DNA of 64,000 nucleotides, from NCBI GenBank assembly GCA_016708905.1, contig JADJEV010000005.1, forward strand, positions 248,001-312,000. The letters are read 5' to 3'. Position 1 is the stretch's first letter, and each line of letters begins with the position of its first letter. The DNA is from Candidatus Methylophosphatis roskildensis. Its GTDB lineage: Bacteria > Pseudomonadota > Gammaproteobacteria > Burkholderiales > Rhodocyclaceae. Shown one piece after another: positions 15,227-23,175 of this stretch. The notes beneath the pieces are model-generated. The model ran no database searches, was not told where the DNA came from, and saw only the letters and a program-made list of their open reading frames with translations. The translations under genes and the position numbers were made by a program.

Positions 15227-17439
15227 ATCTGCTGGAAGAACTCAACCTCGGCTGGGGTACGCGGCTCCCGATGGTTCTCCAAACCGAGGCAGCGGAGTGC
15301 GGTCTCGCCTGCCTGGCCATGGTCGCCGGTTACAACGGCTATCACTCCGACTTGGCGCAGTTGCGTCGCCGCTTTGGACTGTCGCTAAAGGGTGCCGCAC
15401 TGAAAGACATCGTGCGAATAGCAGACCAGCTCGGTCTCGCCTCGCGGCCGGTGCGCCTCGAGCTGGAAGAGCTGACTCTGCTCAACATGCCATGCATTCT
15501 GCATTGGGATCTGAACCACTTCGTGGTGCTCAAGAGCGTCGGTCGCAGTGGCATGGTCATCCACGATCCAGGCGTCGGCGTTCGCCGCGTGCCGCCTTCA
15601 GAGGTGTCCAAGCATTTCACGGGTGTTGCGCTGGAGCTCACTCCCATCGGCGGTTTCGAGCCCGCGCAAGCGGCGCCGCGGGTTCGAGTGCGCGCCCTGC
15701 TCGGGCGCATGGTTGGCCTCAAGGGTTCCCTCGGACAGCTCTTCCTGCTGGCGTTGGCGATCGAGGTGTTCACGGTGGTGAGCCCGTTCTTCATGCAGTG
15801 GGTGGTGGACCACGCGCTCGTTACGGCGGACCGCGACCTGTTGCTGACCTTGGCGCTCGGCTTTTCGCTGCTACTGCTGATCAGGACCTCGGTCTCGGCG
15901 ATGCGAGGGTGGATGCTGATCGCATTAGGGGCCTCGCTCAAGGTGCAGGGCCGCGCCAACCTCTTCTCCCACTTGATCAGCCTGCCGGCGGCCTATTTCG
16001 AGACGCGCTACCTGGGCGACGTCATGTCACGTTTCGGCTCGCAGGAGACGATCCTGCAGGCGATCACGACCGACGTAGTGGAGGCAATCCTGGACGGGCT
16101 GATGGCCAGCATCACCTTGCTTGTCATGTTCGTCTTCGCGCCTTCCTTGGCGATGGTGGTGCTGGCCGGCGCGTCGCTATACGGCGTTCTTCGCTGGGTC
16201 TCTTACACGCCGCTGCGGCAAGCCTCGGCCGAAGCCATCGTATGGGCGGCGCGGCGGGACAGCCACTTCCTGGAGACCATGCGCGGCATCAAGACCATCA
16301 AGCTGCTCAATGGCCAGGAAGGCCGCCGCAGCCATTGGCTCAACCTGCTGATCGAGACGATAAACCGACAACTCACCACTCAGAAGCTGCAGCTTCTCTT
16401 TCGTACCGGCAATTCGCTGCTGATCGGTGCTCTGGCGATCCTGGTCGTCTGGCTGGGCGCGCAGCGGGTGCTGGAGAACACATTCTCGGTCGGTATGCTG
16501 CTTGCCTTCATCCTTTACAAGGACCAATTCCTCGACCGCGTGAGCAATCTCATCAACAAGGCATTGGACCTGAAAATGCTGGGGCTACATGCCGAGCGGC
16601 TGGCGGACATCGCGCTCACCCAACCCGAGCCGCGGGATTTATCGGCCGACCCGGGGGAAGAGCGCGTGCCGGTCTCGATCGAGGTGCGAAACCTGCGTTT
16701 TCGCTATAGCGAGAACGACCCATGGGTGCTGGACAGCCTGAACTTTCGCGTCGAGGCTGGCGAGTCGGTGGCTATCGCGGGTGCTTCGGGCTGCGGCAAG
16801 ACCACGCTACTCAAGTTGCTGGCGAGCTTGCTGCAACCAACCGAGGGCGAGATCCTGGTGGACGGTCAGCCGCTTCCTCGTATCGGCGTGGAACGCTACC
16901 GCTCCCTGATTGGTGTGGTCATGCAGGACGACCAGCTTTTCGCCGGCTCCATCGCTGACAACATCAGCTTTTTCTCCGAACGCCCCGACCCCTTGCGCAT
17001 TGAGGAGTGCGCCAAGCTGGCGGCGGTGCACGACGACATCCTTGCCATGCCCATGGGCTACAACACGCTCATCGGTGATATGGGCACCGTGCTCTCCGGC
17101 GGCCAGAAGCAACGTGTTCTGATCGCCCGCGCACTCTACCACCGGCCCGGCATCCTGTTGCTGGACGAGGCAACGAGCCACTTGGATGTGAGCCGGGAAA
17201 AGTTGGTCAATGAGGCTGTTGTCGCAACACGAGTGACCCGCATCATTGTTGCCCATCGACCCGATACCATATCCTCCGCAGACCGGGTCATCGTCCTCGA
17301 TCAAGGCAAGTTGACAAAAGACCTGCAGGTGCTGGCGGACAAACGTCCCACGCGCGCGCGCAAGAGAATAGGAGGGAAAGCGGCGAAAGGCCAGAAGGCG
17401 CTTGCTGACGGTCCCGACCCGGCACCAGGGGAGGGGTAA
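15223..17439 (+). CDS. C39-peptidase ABC exporter (CvaB-like)
   Basis: Cleaves double-glycine leaders and exports the released peptide. The 739-residue protein contains the C39 peptidase (about 15-140: catalytic Cys26 in QTEAAECGLACL, His in LNHFVVLK, Asp in VIHDPG), an exporter TM domain (about 165-450) and an ATPase (Walker A GASGCGKTT near 520, signature LSGGQKQRV, Walker B LLLDEATSHLD, H-loop IVAHRPD). All peptidase catalytic residues are present, so it is a true processing exporter and not a degenerate HlyB type. ATG 15223 overlaps the adaptor stop. The C-terminal tail is Lys/Arg-rich. Confidence 0.95.
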   Translation: MNLLEELNLGWGTRLPMVLQTEAAECGLACLAMVAGYNGYHSDLAQLRRRFGLSLKGAALKDIVRIADQLGLASRPVRLELEELTLLNMPCILHWDLNHFVVLKSVGRSGMVIHDPGVGVRRVPPSEVSKHFTGVALELTPIGGFEPAQAAPRVRVRALLGRMVGLKGSLGQLFLLALAIEVFTVVSPFFMQWVVDHALVTADRDLLLTLALGFSLLLLIRTSVSAMRGWMLIALGASLKVQGRANLFSHLISLPAAYFETRYLGDVMSRFGSQETILQAITTDVVEAILDGLMASITLLVMFVFAPSLAMVVLAGASLYGVLRWVSYTPLRQASAEAIVWAARRDSHFLETMRGIKTIKLLNGQEGRRSHWLNLLIETINRQLTTQKLQLLFRTGNSLLIGALAILVVWLGAQRVLENTFSVGMLLAFILYKDQFLDRVSNLINKALDLKMLGLHAERLADIALTQPEPRDLSADPGEERVPVSIEVRNLRFRYSENDPWVLDSLNFRVEAGESVAIAGASGCGKTTLLKLLASLLQPTEGEILVDGQPLPRIGVERYRSLIGVVMQDDQLFAGSIADNISFFSERPDPLRIEECAKLAAVHDDILAMPMGYNTLIGDMGTVLSGGQKQRVLIARALYHRPGILLLDEATSHLDVSREKLVNEAVVATRVTRIIVAHRPDTISSADRVIVLDQGKLTKDLQVLADKRPTRARKRIGGKAAKGQKALADGPDPAPGEG

Positions 17440-18147
17440 TCGAGCTTGAAACGTTCACCCCAAGATATCAAGATCGGCCGCCAATGCGTGTGAAATACTG
17501 GAATCGGACGATCCGCACATCCGCGGCGCACCGCGCCATCAGGCGTTTGCACAGTGCGTAGCCATCGGGCTCTGCGCACGCGGGTTCCAAAACTCCGAAC
17601 TAGAAGCTCGTGATTGACTCATCCAGGCTCGTGAGAAAGACGGCGCATGCTCAGGAATGTCGGGATCGGACGATTCGAGCCGCTGTCCCGCAGATTTCCC
17701 CGGTGGATCGCGACCGTCGACCATCAATCGGGACCGGTGGCCGCTCTATTTCGGAAGCTGACATTCCAGCTGATTGTCCGTAAGCGCACGGCGCGTCCTC
17801 GCTCTCCTGATGCGCGTGTTGGCGTGGATCGTCCGCAGGCCGTATGGATAGGCTGTCTACGGGCCGGCGTCGCTGCAAGCCATATTCGGTGCGGATCCTG
17901 GGGATGGGTATGCTGCAGGCCAATACCGGTGCGGCTTTCCACGCTGGTGGCCCTGCGGATCAGTAAGGCGGCGGGATTTCGTCTCGCAGGCTGCGCGGTT
18001 CGGCGGGAGTCGAGTTCGATGTTCGGCTCGCGGAGGCCGGTATCGGCGCAGGCTCTTCCATCGGTGCGGCTGGCGGTGGCAGAGGTCTTCGCGTAGCGTT
18101 CGTGGCGCAACGCCGAATCGCCGTTGTCGACCCGATTCGCGGGAAAG
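17440..18147. other. About 700 bp without a supported gene
   Basis: No ORF here has convincing features. On the plus strand a frame near 17810-17950 reads AVYGPASLQAIFGADPG but contains an in-frame stop after VRRPYG, suggesting a decayed gene. On the minus strand an open frame ending at 17960 has a Pro/Ala-rich C-terminus (PLPPPAAPMEEPAPIPA) and could be a short protein of about 70 residues, but no ribosome site or neighbour supports it. No terminator was recognised directly after the exporter gene. Confidence 0.4.
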
Positions 18148-19305
18148 CTACAGTCGCGCCAGCCGCTCGCATGCGCGCAGCAAGGTATCGTCGTTCTTGG
18201 CGAAGCAGAAGCGCAGCACGCGGTTCTGTTGCGGCGGGTCGTAGAACACCGATACCGGAATCGAGGCGACGCCGATCTGGCGCGTCAGCCGCTCGGCGAG
18301 TTGCGTATCGGGCTCGTCGCTGATCGCGGCATACGAAGCGAGCTGGAAATAGGTGCCGGCGCACGGCAGCAATGCGAAGCGTGAGGCGGCGAGCCCGGCG
18401 CGAAAGGCGTCGCGCTTGGTCTGATAGAAGGCCGCGAGTTCGAGGTAGCGGCTGGCATCTCGCAGCCATTCGGCGAGCGCGAGCTGCACCGGCGTATTCA
18501 CCGTGAATACGATGAACTGGTGCGCCTTGCGGAACTCCTCCATCAGCGCGCGCGGCGCGGCGACGTAGCCGACCTTCCAGCCGGTGACGTGATAGGTCTT
18601 GCCGAAGGAGCTGATGACGAAGCTGCGCTGCGCGAGTTCGGCATGGCGTGCGCAACTCTCGTGCCGCGCCCCGTCGAACAGGATGTGCTCGTACACCTCG
18701 TCGGCAGCGATCACGATGTCGGTGCCGCGCACGATGTCGGCGAGCTGCGCCATGTCCTGCGCGCTCCAAACACTGCCGCTCGGATTGTGCGGCGTGTTGA
18801 TCATGATCATGCGGGTGCGCGGGGTGACCAGCGCGCGCACCTGCGCCCAGTCCGGCCGGTAGTCGGGAAAGCGCAACTGGGTGCGCACGACGATGCCGCC
18901 GTTGAGTTCGATCGACGGCACGTAGGAATCATAGACCGGCTCGAACACGATCACTTCGTCGCCCGGCCGTACCACGCATGCAACGGCGGTAAAGATCGCC
19001 TGGGTGCCGCCGGCGGTGACGGTAATTTCGTGCTCGGGGTCGTAGTGCGCGCCGTAGAGGGTTTCGATTTTCGCGGCGATCGCTTCGCGCAGCGGCATTA
19101 CGCCGGCCATCGGCGCGTACTGGTTGGCGCCGGCGTGCATGTGCCTGGCGACCAGGTCGAACAACTGCGGCGGCGCCGAGAAATCGGGGAAGCCCTGCGA
19201 CAGGTTGAGCGCGCCGCATTCGGCGGCCAGCCGCGACATGACGGTGAAGATGGTGGTGCCCACGCGTGGCAGGCGGGATTCGATGCGGCCGGGAAATGTC
19301 GGCAT
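18148..19305 (-). CDS. PLP-dependent methionine-type aminotransferase (YbdL/MtnE-like)
   Basis: Class I/II aminotransferase of 385 residues. The N-terminal LNLSQGFPDFSAP and the dimer/PLP features NTPHNPSGSVW, AADEVYEHILFDG and SFGKTYHVTGWKVGY (Schiff-base Lys) match the methionine aminotransferase YbdL group. In methionine salvage this enzyme would convert 4-methylthio-2-oxobutyrate to methionine. It is divergent from mtnA with a 43-bp gap, which supports that role. It could also act in glutamine or kynurenine transamination, as relatives do. Confidence 0.85.
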   Translation of the reverse strand: MPTFPGRIESRLPRVGTTIFTVMSRLAAECGALNLSQGFPDFSAPPQLFDLVARHMHAGANQYAPMAGVMPLREAIAAKIETLYGAHYDPEHEITVTAGGTQAIFTAVACVVRPGDEVIVFEPVYDSYVPSIELNGGIVVRTQLRFPDYRPDWAQVRALVTPRTRMIMINTPHNPSGSVWSAQDMAQLADIVRGTDIVIAADEVYEHILFDGARHESCARHAELAQRSFVISSFGKTYHVTGWKVGYVAAPRALMEEFRKAHQFIVFTVNTPVQLALAEWLRDASRYLELAAFYQTKRDAFRAGLAASRFALLPCAGTYFQLASYAAISDEPDTQLAERLTRQIGVASIPVSVFYDPPQQNRVLRFCFAKNDDTLLRACERLARL

Positions 19306-19348
19306 GGCGGCAGCTTGGCGTAAGGAAGGACCGCTCGATTCTGGCAGA

Positions 19349-20440
19349 ATGATCGCCCTGCACCAACTCCAGGCGCCGATGCAAAACGCGTTTCATACGA
19401 TCGCCGGCGATGCAAATGCCCGCCGGATCAGCATTCTCGACCAGACGCTGCTGCCCTGGCAGGCCGTCTACCGCGAGCTGGCCTCACTCGATGAGGCCGC
19501 GCATGCGATCCGCAGCATGCAGGTGCGCGGCGCGCCGCTGATCGGCGTCACCGCCGCCTTCGGCATCGCGCTGGCGCTGGAGGCGAGCGCCGACGATGCG
19601 ATGCTGGCGCACGCCCTGGCGACGCTGCGCGCAACCCGCCCCACCGCGGTAAATCTGCACTGGGCGCTCGATAGCATGGCGGCCGTGCTACGCCCCTGCA
19701 ACCCAGAGGCCCGTCGCGAACTGGCCTGGCGCGAGGCGCAGGCAATCGCCGATGAGGACGCGCGGACCAATGCCGAGATCGGCCGCCACGGCCTCGCACT
19801 TCTCGAACGACTCGCCGCCACGGGCGGCCGGGTGCGCGTGATGACCCACTGCAATGCCGGCTGGCTTGCCACCACGGCGCACGGCACGGCGCTGGCGCCG
19901 ATCTATGCGGCCCATGCCGCGGGCATCGAGATCGAGGTCTGGGTCAGCGAAACACGGCCACGCAACCAGGGCTTGCTGACCGCTTGGGAACTCGCCCGGG
20001 CCGGCGTGCCGCACAAGGTGATCGCCGACAACGGCGCCGGCCATCTGCTGATGCAGGGCGACGTCGATCTTCTGATCGTCGGTGCCGATCGCATCGCGGC
20101 CAACGGCGACACCGCAAACAAGATCGGCACCTACCTCAAGGCATTGGCGGCTTTCGACTGCGGCGTCGCATTCCACGTCGCGGCACCGCTGTCGACGATC
20201 GACTGGAGGGCGGCCGACGGCCGCGCGATTCCGATCGAGCAGCGCGACGCCGCGGAAGTGCGCCGCATTACCGGCAGCGATGAACAGGGCCGCGTGGTCG
20301 AGGTCAGGCTGCTGCCGGAGAGCGCCGCCGTCGGCAACCCGGCCTTCGACGTGACGCCGGCGCGGCTGATACAGGGCTTCATCACCGAGCGCGGCTGCTT
20401 CACGCCGGAACAACTCGGCAGGCTCACACCATCGATGTAA
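19349..20440 (+). CDS. mtnA: S-methyl-5-thioribose-1-phosphate isomerase MtnA
   Basis: Isomerises 5-methylthioribose-1-phosphate to the ribulose form in methionine salvage. The 363-residue protein has the family hallmarks MQVRGAPLIGVTAAFG, the catalytic Cys in THCNAGWLAT, SETRPRNQGLLTAWEL and the catalytic Asp in IVGADRIAANGD, followed by NKIGTYLKALAA. ATG 19349 is used; ATG 19379 is a possible internal start. It heads a group with a LysM protein and a class II aldolase. Confidence 0.95.
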   Translation: MIALHQLQAPMQNAFHTIAGDANARRISILDQTLLPWQAVYRELASLDEAAHAIRSMQVRGAPLIGVTAAFGIALALEASADDAMLAHALATLRATRPTAVNLHWALDSMAAVLRPCNPEARRELAWREAQAIADEDARTNAEIGRHGLALLERLAATGGRVRVMTHCNAGWLATTAHGTALAPIYAAHAAGIEIEVWVSETRPRNQGLLTAWELARAGVPHKVIADNGAGHLLMQGDVDLLIVGADRIAANGDTANKIGTYLKALAAFDCGVAFHVAAPLSTIDWRAADGRAIPIEQRDAAEVRRITGSDEQGRVVEVRLLPESAAVGNPAFDVTPARLIQGFITERGCFTPEQLGRLTPSM

Positions 20441-20548
20441 GCAACTGTGGCGAAATGGCGGCGCGTTGCCGGTTTTCATGGCCGTGTGTTAGCTTGATCT
20501 TTTCATCAATCGGGGTCGCAGCCCGACCCGCAACCAAGGAGAACGACA

Positions 20549-21046
20549 ATGGGACTTATCGCCTTCATGAAGGAAGCCGGAGAGAAACTGTTCGGACGCG
20601 GCGAAGCCAAGGCCGCCCAGGAGAGCGCTGCTGCCGCGCCGACGCCCGTCAACGTGGATGCCGCCAACGCCGCAGCAGCCGGCGCAATCAAGACCTACAT
20701 CGAGACCATGGGCCTCAAGTGCGATGATCTCGCGGTGAAGTTCGACGGCAATTACGTGACGGTATCCGGCTGCGCCGCCGACCAGGCGACCAAGGAGAAG
20801 ATCATCCTGTCGGCCGGCAACGTGGACGGCGTGCTCGGCGTCTATGACGACTTGAGCGTCACCGCGTCCGAACCCGAGTCGCAGTACCACACCGTCGTCA
20901 AGGGCGACAACCTGTCGAAGATTGCCGCGCACTACTACGGCAATGCCTCGAAGTACCCGGTGATTTTCGAAGCCAACAAACCGATGCTCTCGCACCCGGA
21001 CAAGATCTACCCGGGCCAGGTACTGCGCATTCCGCCGGCAGCCTGA
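20549..21046 (+). CDS. kbp: BON-LysM protein (Kbp/YgaU family)
   Basis: A 165-residue protein with an N-terminal helix, a BON domain (about 50-105) and a C-terminal LysM domain (YHTVVKGDNLSKIAAHYYG, about 112-162). E. coli Kbp of the same architecture is a cytoplasmic potassium-binding stress protein; no signal peptide is seen here either. Excellent ribosome site AAGGAG before ATG 20549. It lies between mtnA and the aldolase gene without an obvious functional link. Confidence 0.88.
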   Translation: MGLIAFMKEAGEKLFGRGEAKAAQESAAAAPTPVNVDAANAAAAGAIKTYIETMGLKCDDLAVKFDGNYVTVSGCAADQATKEKIILSAGNVDGVLGVYDDLSVTASEPESQYHTVVKGDNLSKIAAHYYGNASKYPVIFEANKPMLSHPDKIYPGQVLRIPPAA

Positions 21047-21060
21047 AGCAGAGTCATTCC

Positions 21061-21717
21061 GTGAGCCCACAGGCTGACCTGCGCCGCGCGCTGCTCGACA
21101 CCGCGCGCGCGATGCAGGCGCGGGGGCTCAGTCGCGGCACCGCGGGCAACCTCAGTGTCCGCTGCGCGGATGGCGCTCACGCGGGCTTCCTGATCACGCC
21201 CAGCGGCATCGACAACGACGCCGCAAGCGCCGACGACATGGTCGAGATGACGCTCGACGGCCGCCATGCAGGCCCCATGCTGCCGTCGTCGGAATGGCGT
21301 TTTCATCGCGACATCTACGTCCAGCGCGCCGAGGCCGGCGCGATCCTGCACGCGCACTCGCCCTTCGCCACCGCGCTGGCCTGCCAGGGCAAGCCGATTC
21401 CGGCCTTTCATTACATGATCGCGCGCTTCGGCGGCAGCGACATCCGCTGCGCGCGCTATGCCACCTTCGGCACCCAGGCGCTGTCGGACGCCGCGCTCGA
21501 TGCGCTGCAAGGCCGCAGCGCCTGCCTGCTGGCCAATCACGGCATGCTGGTGTTCGGCCGTGACCTGCCGCGGGCGCTGGCGCTGGCCATCGAATTCGAA
21601 ACCCTGTGCGAGCAGTTTTGGCGCACCCTGCAGATCGGCCCGCCGCAGATTCTCGACGCGGCCGAAATGCAGCTGATCCTGGAAAAATTCGCGACCTACG
21701 GCCAGCAGACACGCTGA
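21061..21717 (+). CDS. Class II aldolase/adducin protein, candidate methylthioribulose-1-phosphate aldolase
   Basis: A 218-residue zinc-dependent aldolase-fold protein: GTAGNLSVR phosphate-binding segment, catalytic Glu in PSSEWRFHRDIY, zinc ligands in HAHSPFATALAC and LANHGMLVFG. Relatives include L-fuculose-1-phosphate aldolase, MtnB dehydratase and Ald2 of the DHAP shunt. Because mtnA lies just upstream and no other salvage genes (mtnB-C-D) are in the window, an Ald2-like cleavage of methylthioribulose-1-phosphate to DHAP and methylthioacetaldehyde is a good hypothesis. The start codon is GTG 21061 with a weak ribosome site. Confidence 0.8.
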   Translation: MSPQADLRRALLDTARAMQARGLSRGTAGNLSVRCADGAHAGFLITPSGIDNDAASADDMVEMTLDGRHAGPMLPSSEWRFHRDIYVQRAEAGAILHAHSPFATALACQGKPIPAFHYMIARFGGSDIRCARYATFGTQALSDAALDALQGRSACLLANHGMLVFGRDLPRALALAIEFETLCEQFWRTLQIGPPQILDAAEMQLILEKFATYGQQTR

Positions 21718-21765
21718 CCCGCCACGCAGGCGTCGACCGACGGCCTGCCTCGCAGCCTGACGACG

Positions 21766-22341
21766 CTATACCGAACCCACCGGCGGCCGCCGCGGCGGTA
21801 CCGGCACCAGCGGCAGAGTCGGCAGTTTGAGCTCGCGTTTCGAATCGAACGGCACGCCGTTCAATCCGCCGCCATAGAACTGTCCATGCACACGGTACTG
21901 CACGCTGTCGCGCCCGCTCTTGGCAAACTCGGCGAGCTGCCTGAGCAGGTCACCCAGCGTGCTGACTGCCGACAGGTCGAGCAGCGCTTCGCCGAAGCGC
22001 GGAACGGTGACCGCCTTGTTCGACACGCCCTTGGCGAAGCTCTGGCCGTTCACATCGACCGCGAAGCTCACCCCGTCGATCCGCAGATCGGCGTCATTCG
22101 GGTTCATCACCCGCAAGGTGATGCCGAGGCGCTGTTCGAGCAGTCCGAACTCCTCGATCGTCACGTCGGAGAGCGACACCTCGGGCGATTTCATGGACAG
22201 CGACGCACAACCGGCAAGCAAGACCACGACCACGTTCAGCACGAACAGCGCCGCAAGCCGTGAATTGAGCGCTCCCCGGCCCTCGGAATATCCGGCCTTG
22301 GAACCAGGTGTCCACGGCAGCCATGACAACTCAAGTTTCAT
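21766..22341 (-). CDS. LEA14-like lipoprotein
   Basis: A 191-residue protein with a hydrophobic stretch ending in a lipobox (VVLLAGCASL, Cys near residue 44) and a LEA type 2 (WHy-like) beta-sandwich domain (LSDVTIEEFGLLEQRLGITLRVMNPNDADLRIDGV). Such proteins are membrane-anchored in the periplasm and associated with stress. The start overlaps the end of the receiver gene upstream by 11 bases, so it is the last gene of a kinase/receiver operon. The long stretch before the lipobox suggests the true start may be further in. Confidence 0.8.
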   Translation of the reverse strand: MKLELSWLPWTPGSKAGYSEGRGALNSRLAALFVLNVVVVLLAGCASLSMKSPEVSLSDVTIEEFGLLEQRLGITLRVMNPNDADLRIDGVSFAVDVNGQSFAKGVSNKAVTVPRFGEALLDLSAVSTLGDLLRQLAEFAKSGRDSVQYRVHGQFYGGGLNGVPFDSKRELKLPTLPLVPVPPRRPPVGSV

Positions 22342-22729
22342 CTCGACTCTCCGCCCGTCGTTGCAGAACCTGCTCGATCGTCGGCACGAGCTCGGAAAGC
22401 CGGTTCTTCGGCACAAAACCCGACGCACCCAGTTCGACCATGATGCCGGCCTTTGCCTCACCTATGGTGCCCGAAACCAGGATCAGCGGCAGGTCGCGGT
22501 AGCCACGCAGGAAGACCTTCAAGGTATCGGTGAAATACATGCCCGGCACCGAGTAGTCGGAGAGCACCAGATCCCAGCGATGCTGTGCCAGTGCCGCACG
22601 GAGCGCCTCGCTGCCGTCGACCCGTTGACAGAAGCCGAGCAGGCCGGCCTTTCGCAGTTCGCGCTGGATCAGGTGAAAATCCGCTGGTGAATCCTCAATG
22701 CAAAGAATGTCGAGGGGTGTTGTAGGCAT
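22331..22729 (-). CDS. Single-domain response regulator
   Basis: A 132-residue CheY-like receiver: acidic pair in CIEDSPAD, phospho-acceptor Asp in LVLSDYSVPG, Thr/Ser in LILVSGTIGE and Lys in FVPKNRL. There is no output domain, so it must act through protein contacts. It resembles the N-terminal receiver of the divergent hybrid kinase at 26277 more than its neighbour at 22738. Confidence 0.88.
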   Translation of the reverse strand: MPTTPLDILCIEDSPADFHLIQRELRKAGLLGFCQRVDGSEALRAALAQHRWDLVLSDYSVPGMYFTDTLKVFLRGYRDLPLILVSGTIGEAKAGIMVELGASGFVPKNRLSELVPTIEQVLQRRAESRDET

Positions 22730-22737
22730 TGTTTCGC

Positions 22738-23175
22738 TCAGACGGGTGGCGGTGGTTGGTTGGTCAGCGCCCAGAAGACGCCGACGCGGGTCACCGTGAT
22801 CGCGAACTCGGCGAAATCCACGGGCTTGCGCACAAACGCGTTGGCGCCGTTCTGGTAGCTCTTCAGGCGGTCCTGCTCCTCGTCCGACGAAGTGAGCATG
22901 ACGACGGGCATGAGCCGGGTGGCGTGGTGCTGACGCACGCGCTTCAACACATCCAGGCCGGAAACACGGGGAAGACCGAGATCCAGAATCATCACGATCG
23001 GCACATCGGGCTGGCCCACGCGAGCGAACTCGCCGGTGCCGAACAGGTAGTCCAGCGCCTGCTGGCCGTCCCGAACCACCTCGATGGGATTGACGACACC
23101 GGCCTTGCGCAGAGATCGCACGGTCAGTTTCTCGTCCTGGTCGTTGTCCTCGACCAGCAGTACGTACTCATTCAT
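22738..23175 (-). CDS. Single-domain response regulator (Rcp1-like)
   Basis: A 145-residue receiver with VEDNDQDEKL, phospho-acceptor Asp in MILDLGLPRVSG, VMLTSSDEEQD and the Lys in VRKPVDFAEF. The insert GEFARVGQPDVP before the acceptor strand is typical of Rcp1-type receivers paired with phytochrome-like or PAS kinases. ATG 23175 overlaps the kinase stop (ATGA), so it is the direct partner candidate of that kinase. Confidence 0.92.
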   Translation of the reverse strand: MNEYVLLVEDNDQDEKLTVRSLRKAGVVNPIEVVRDGQQALDYLFGTGEFARVGQPDVPIVMILDLGLPRVSGLDVLKRVRQHHATRLMPVVMLTSSDEEQDRLKSYQNGANAFVRKPVDFAEFAITVTRVGVFWALTNQPPPPV

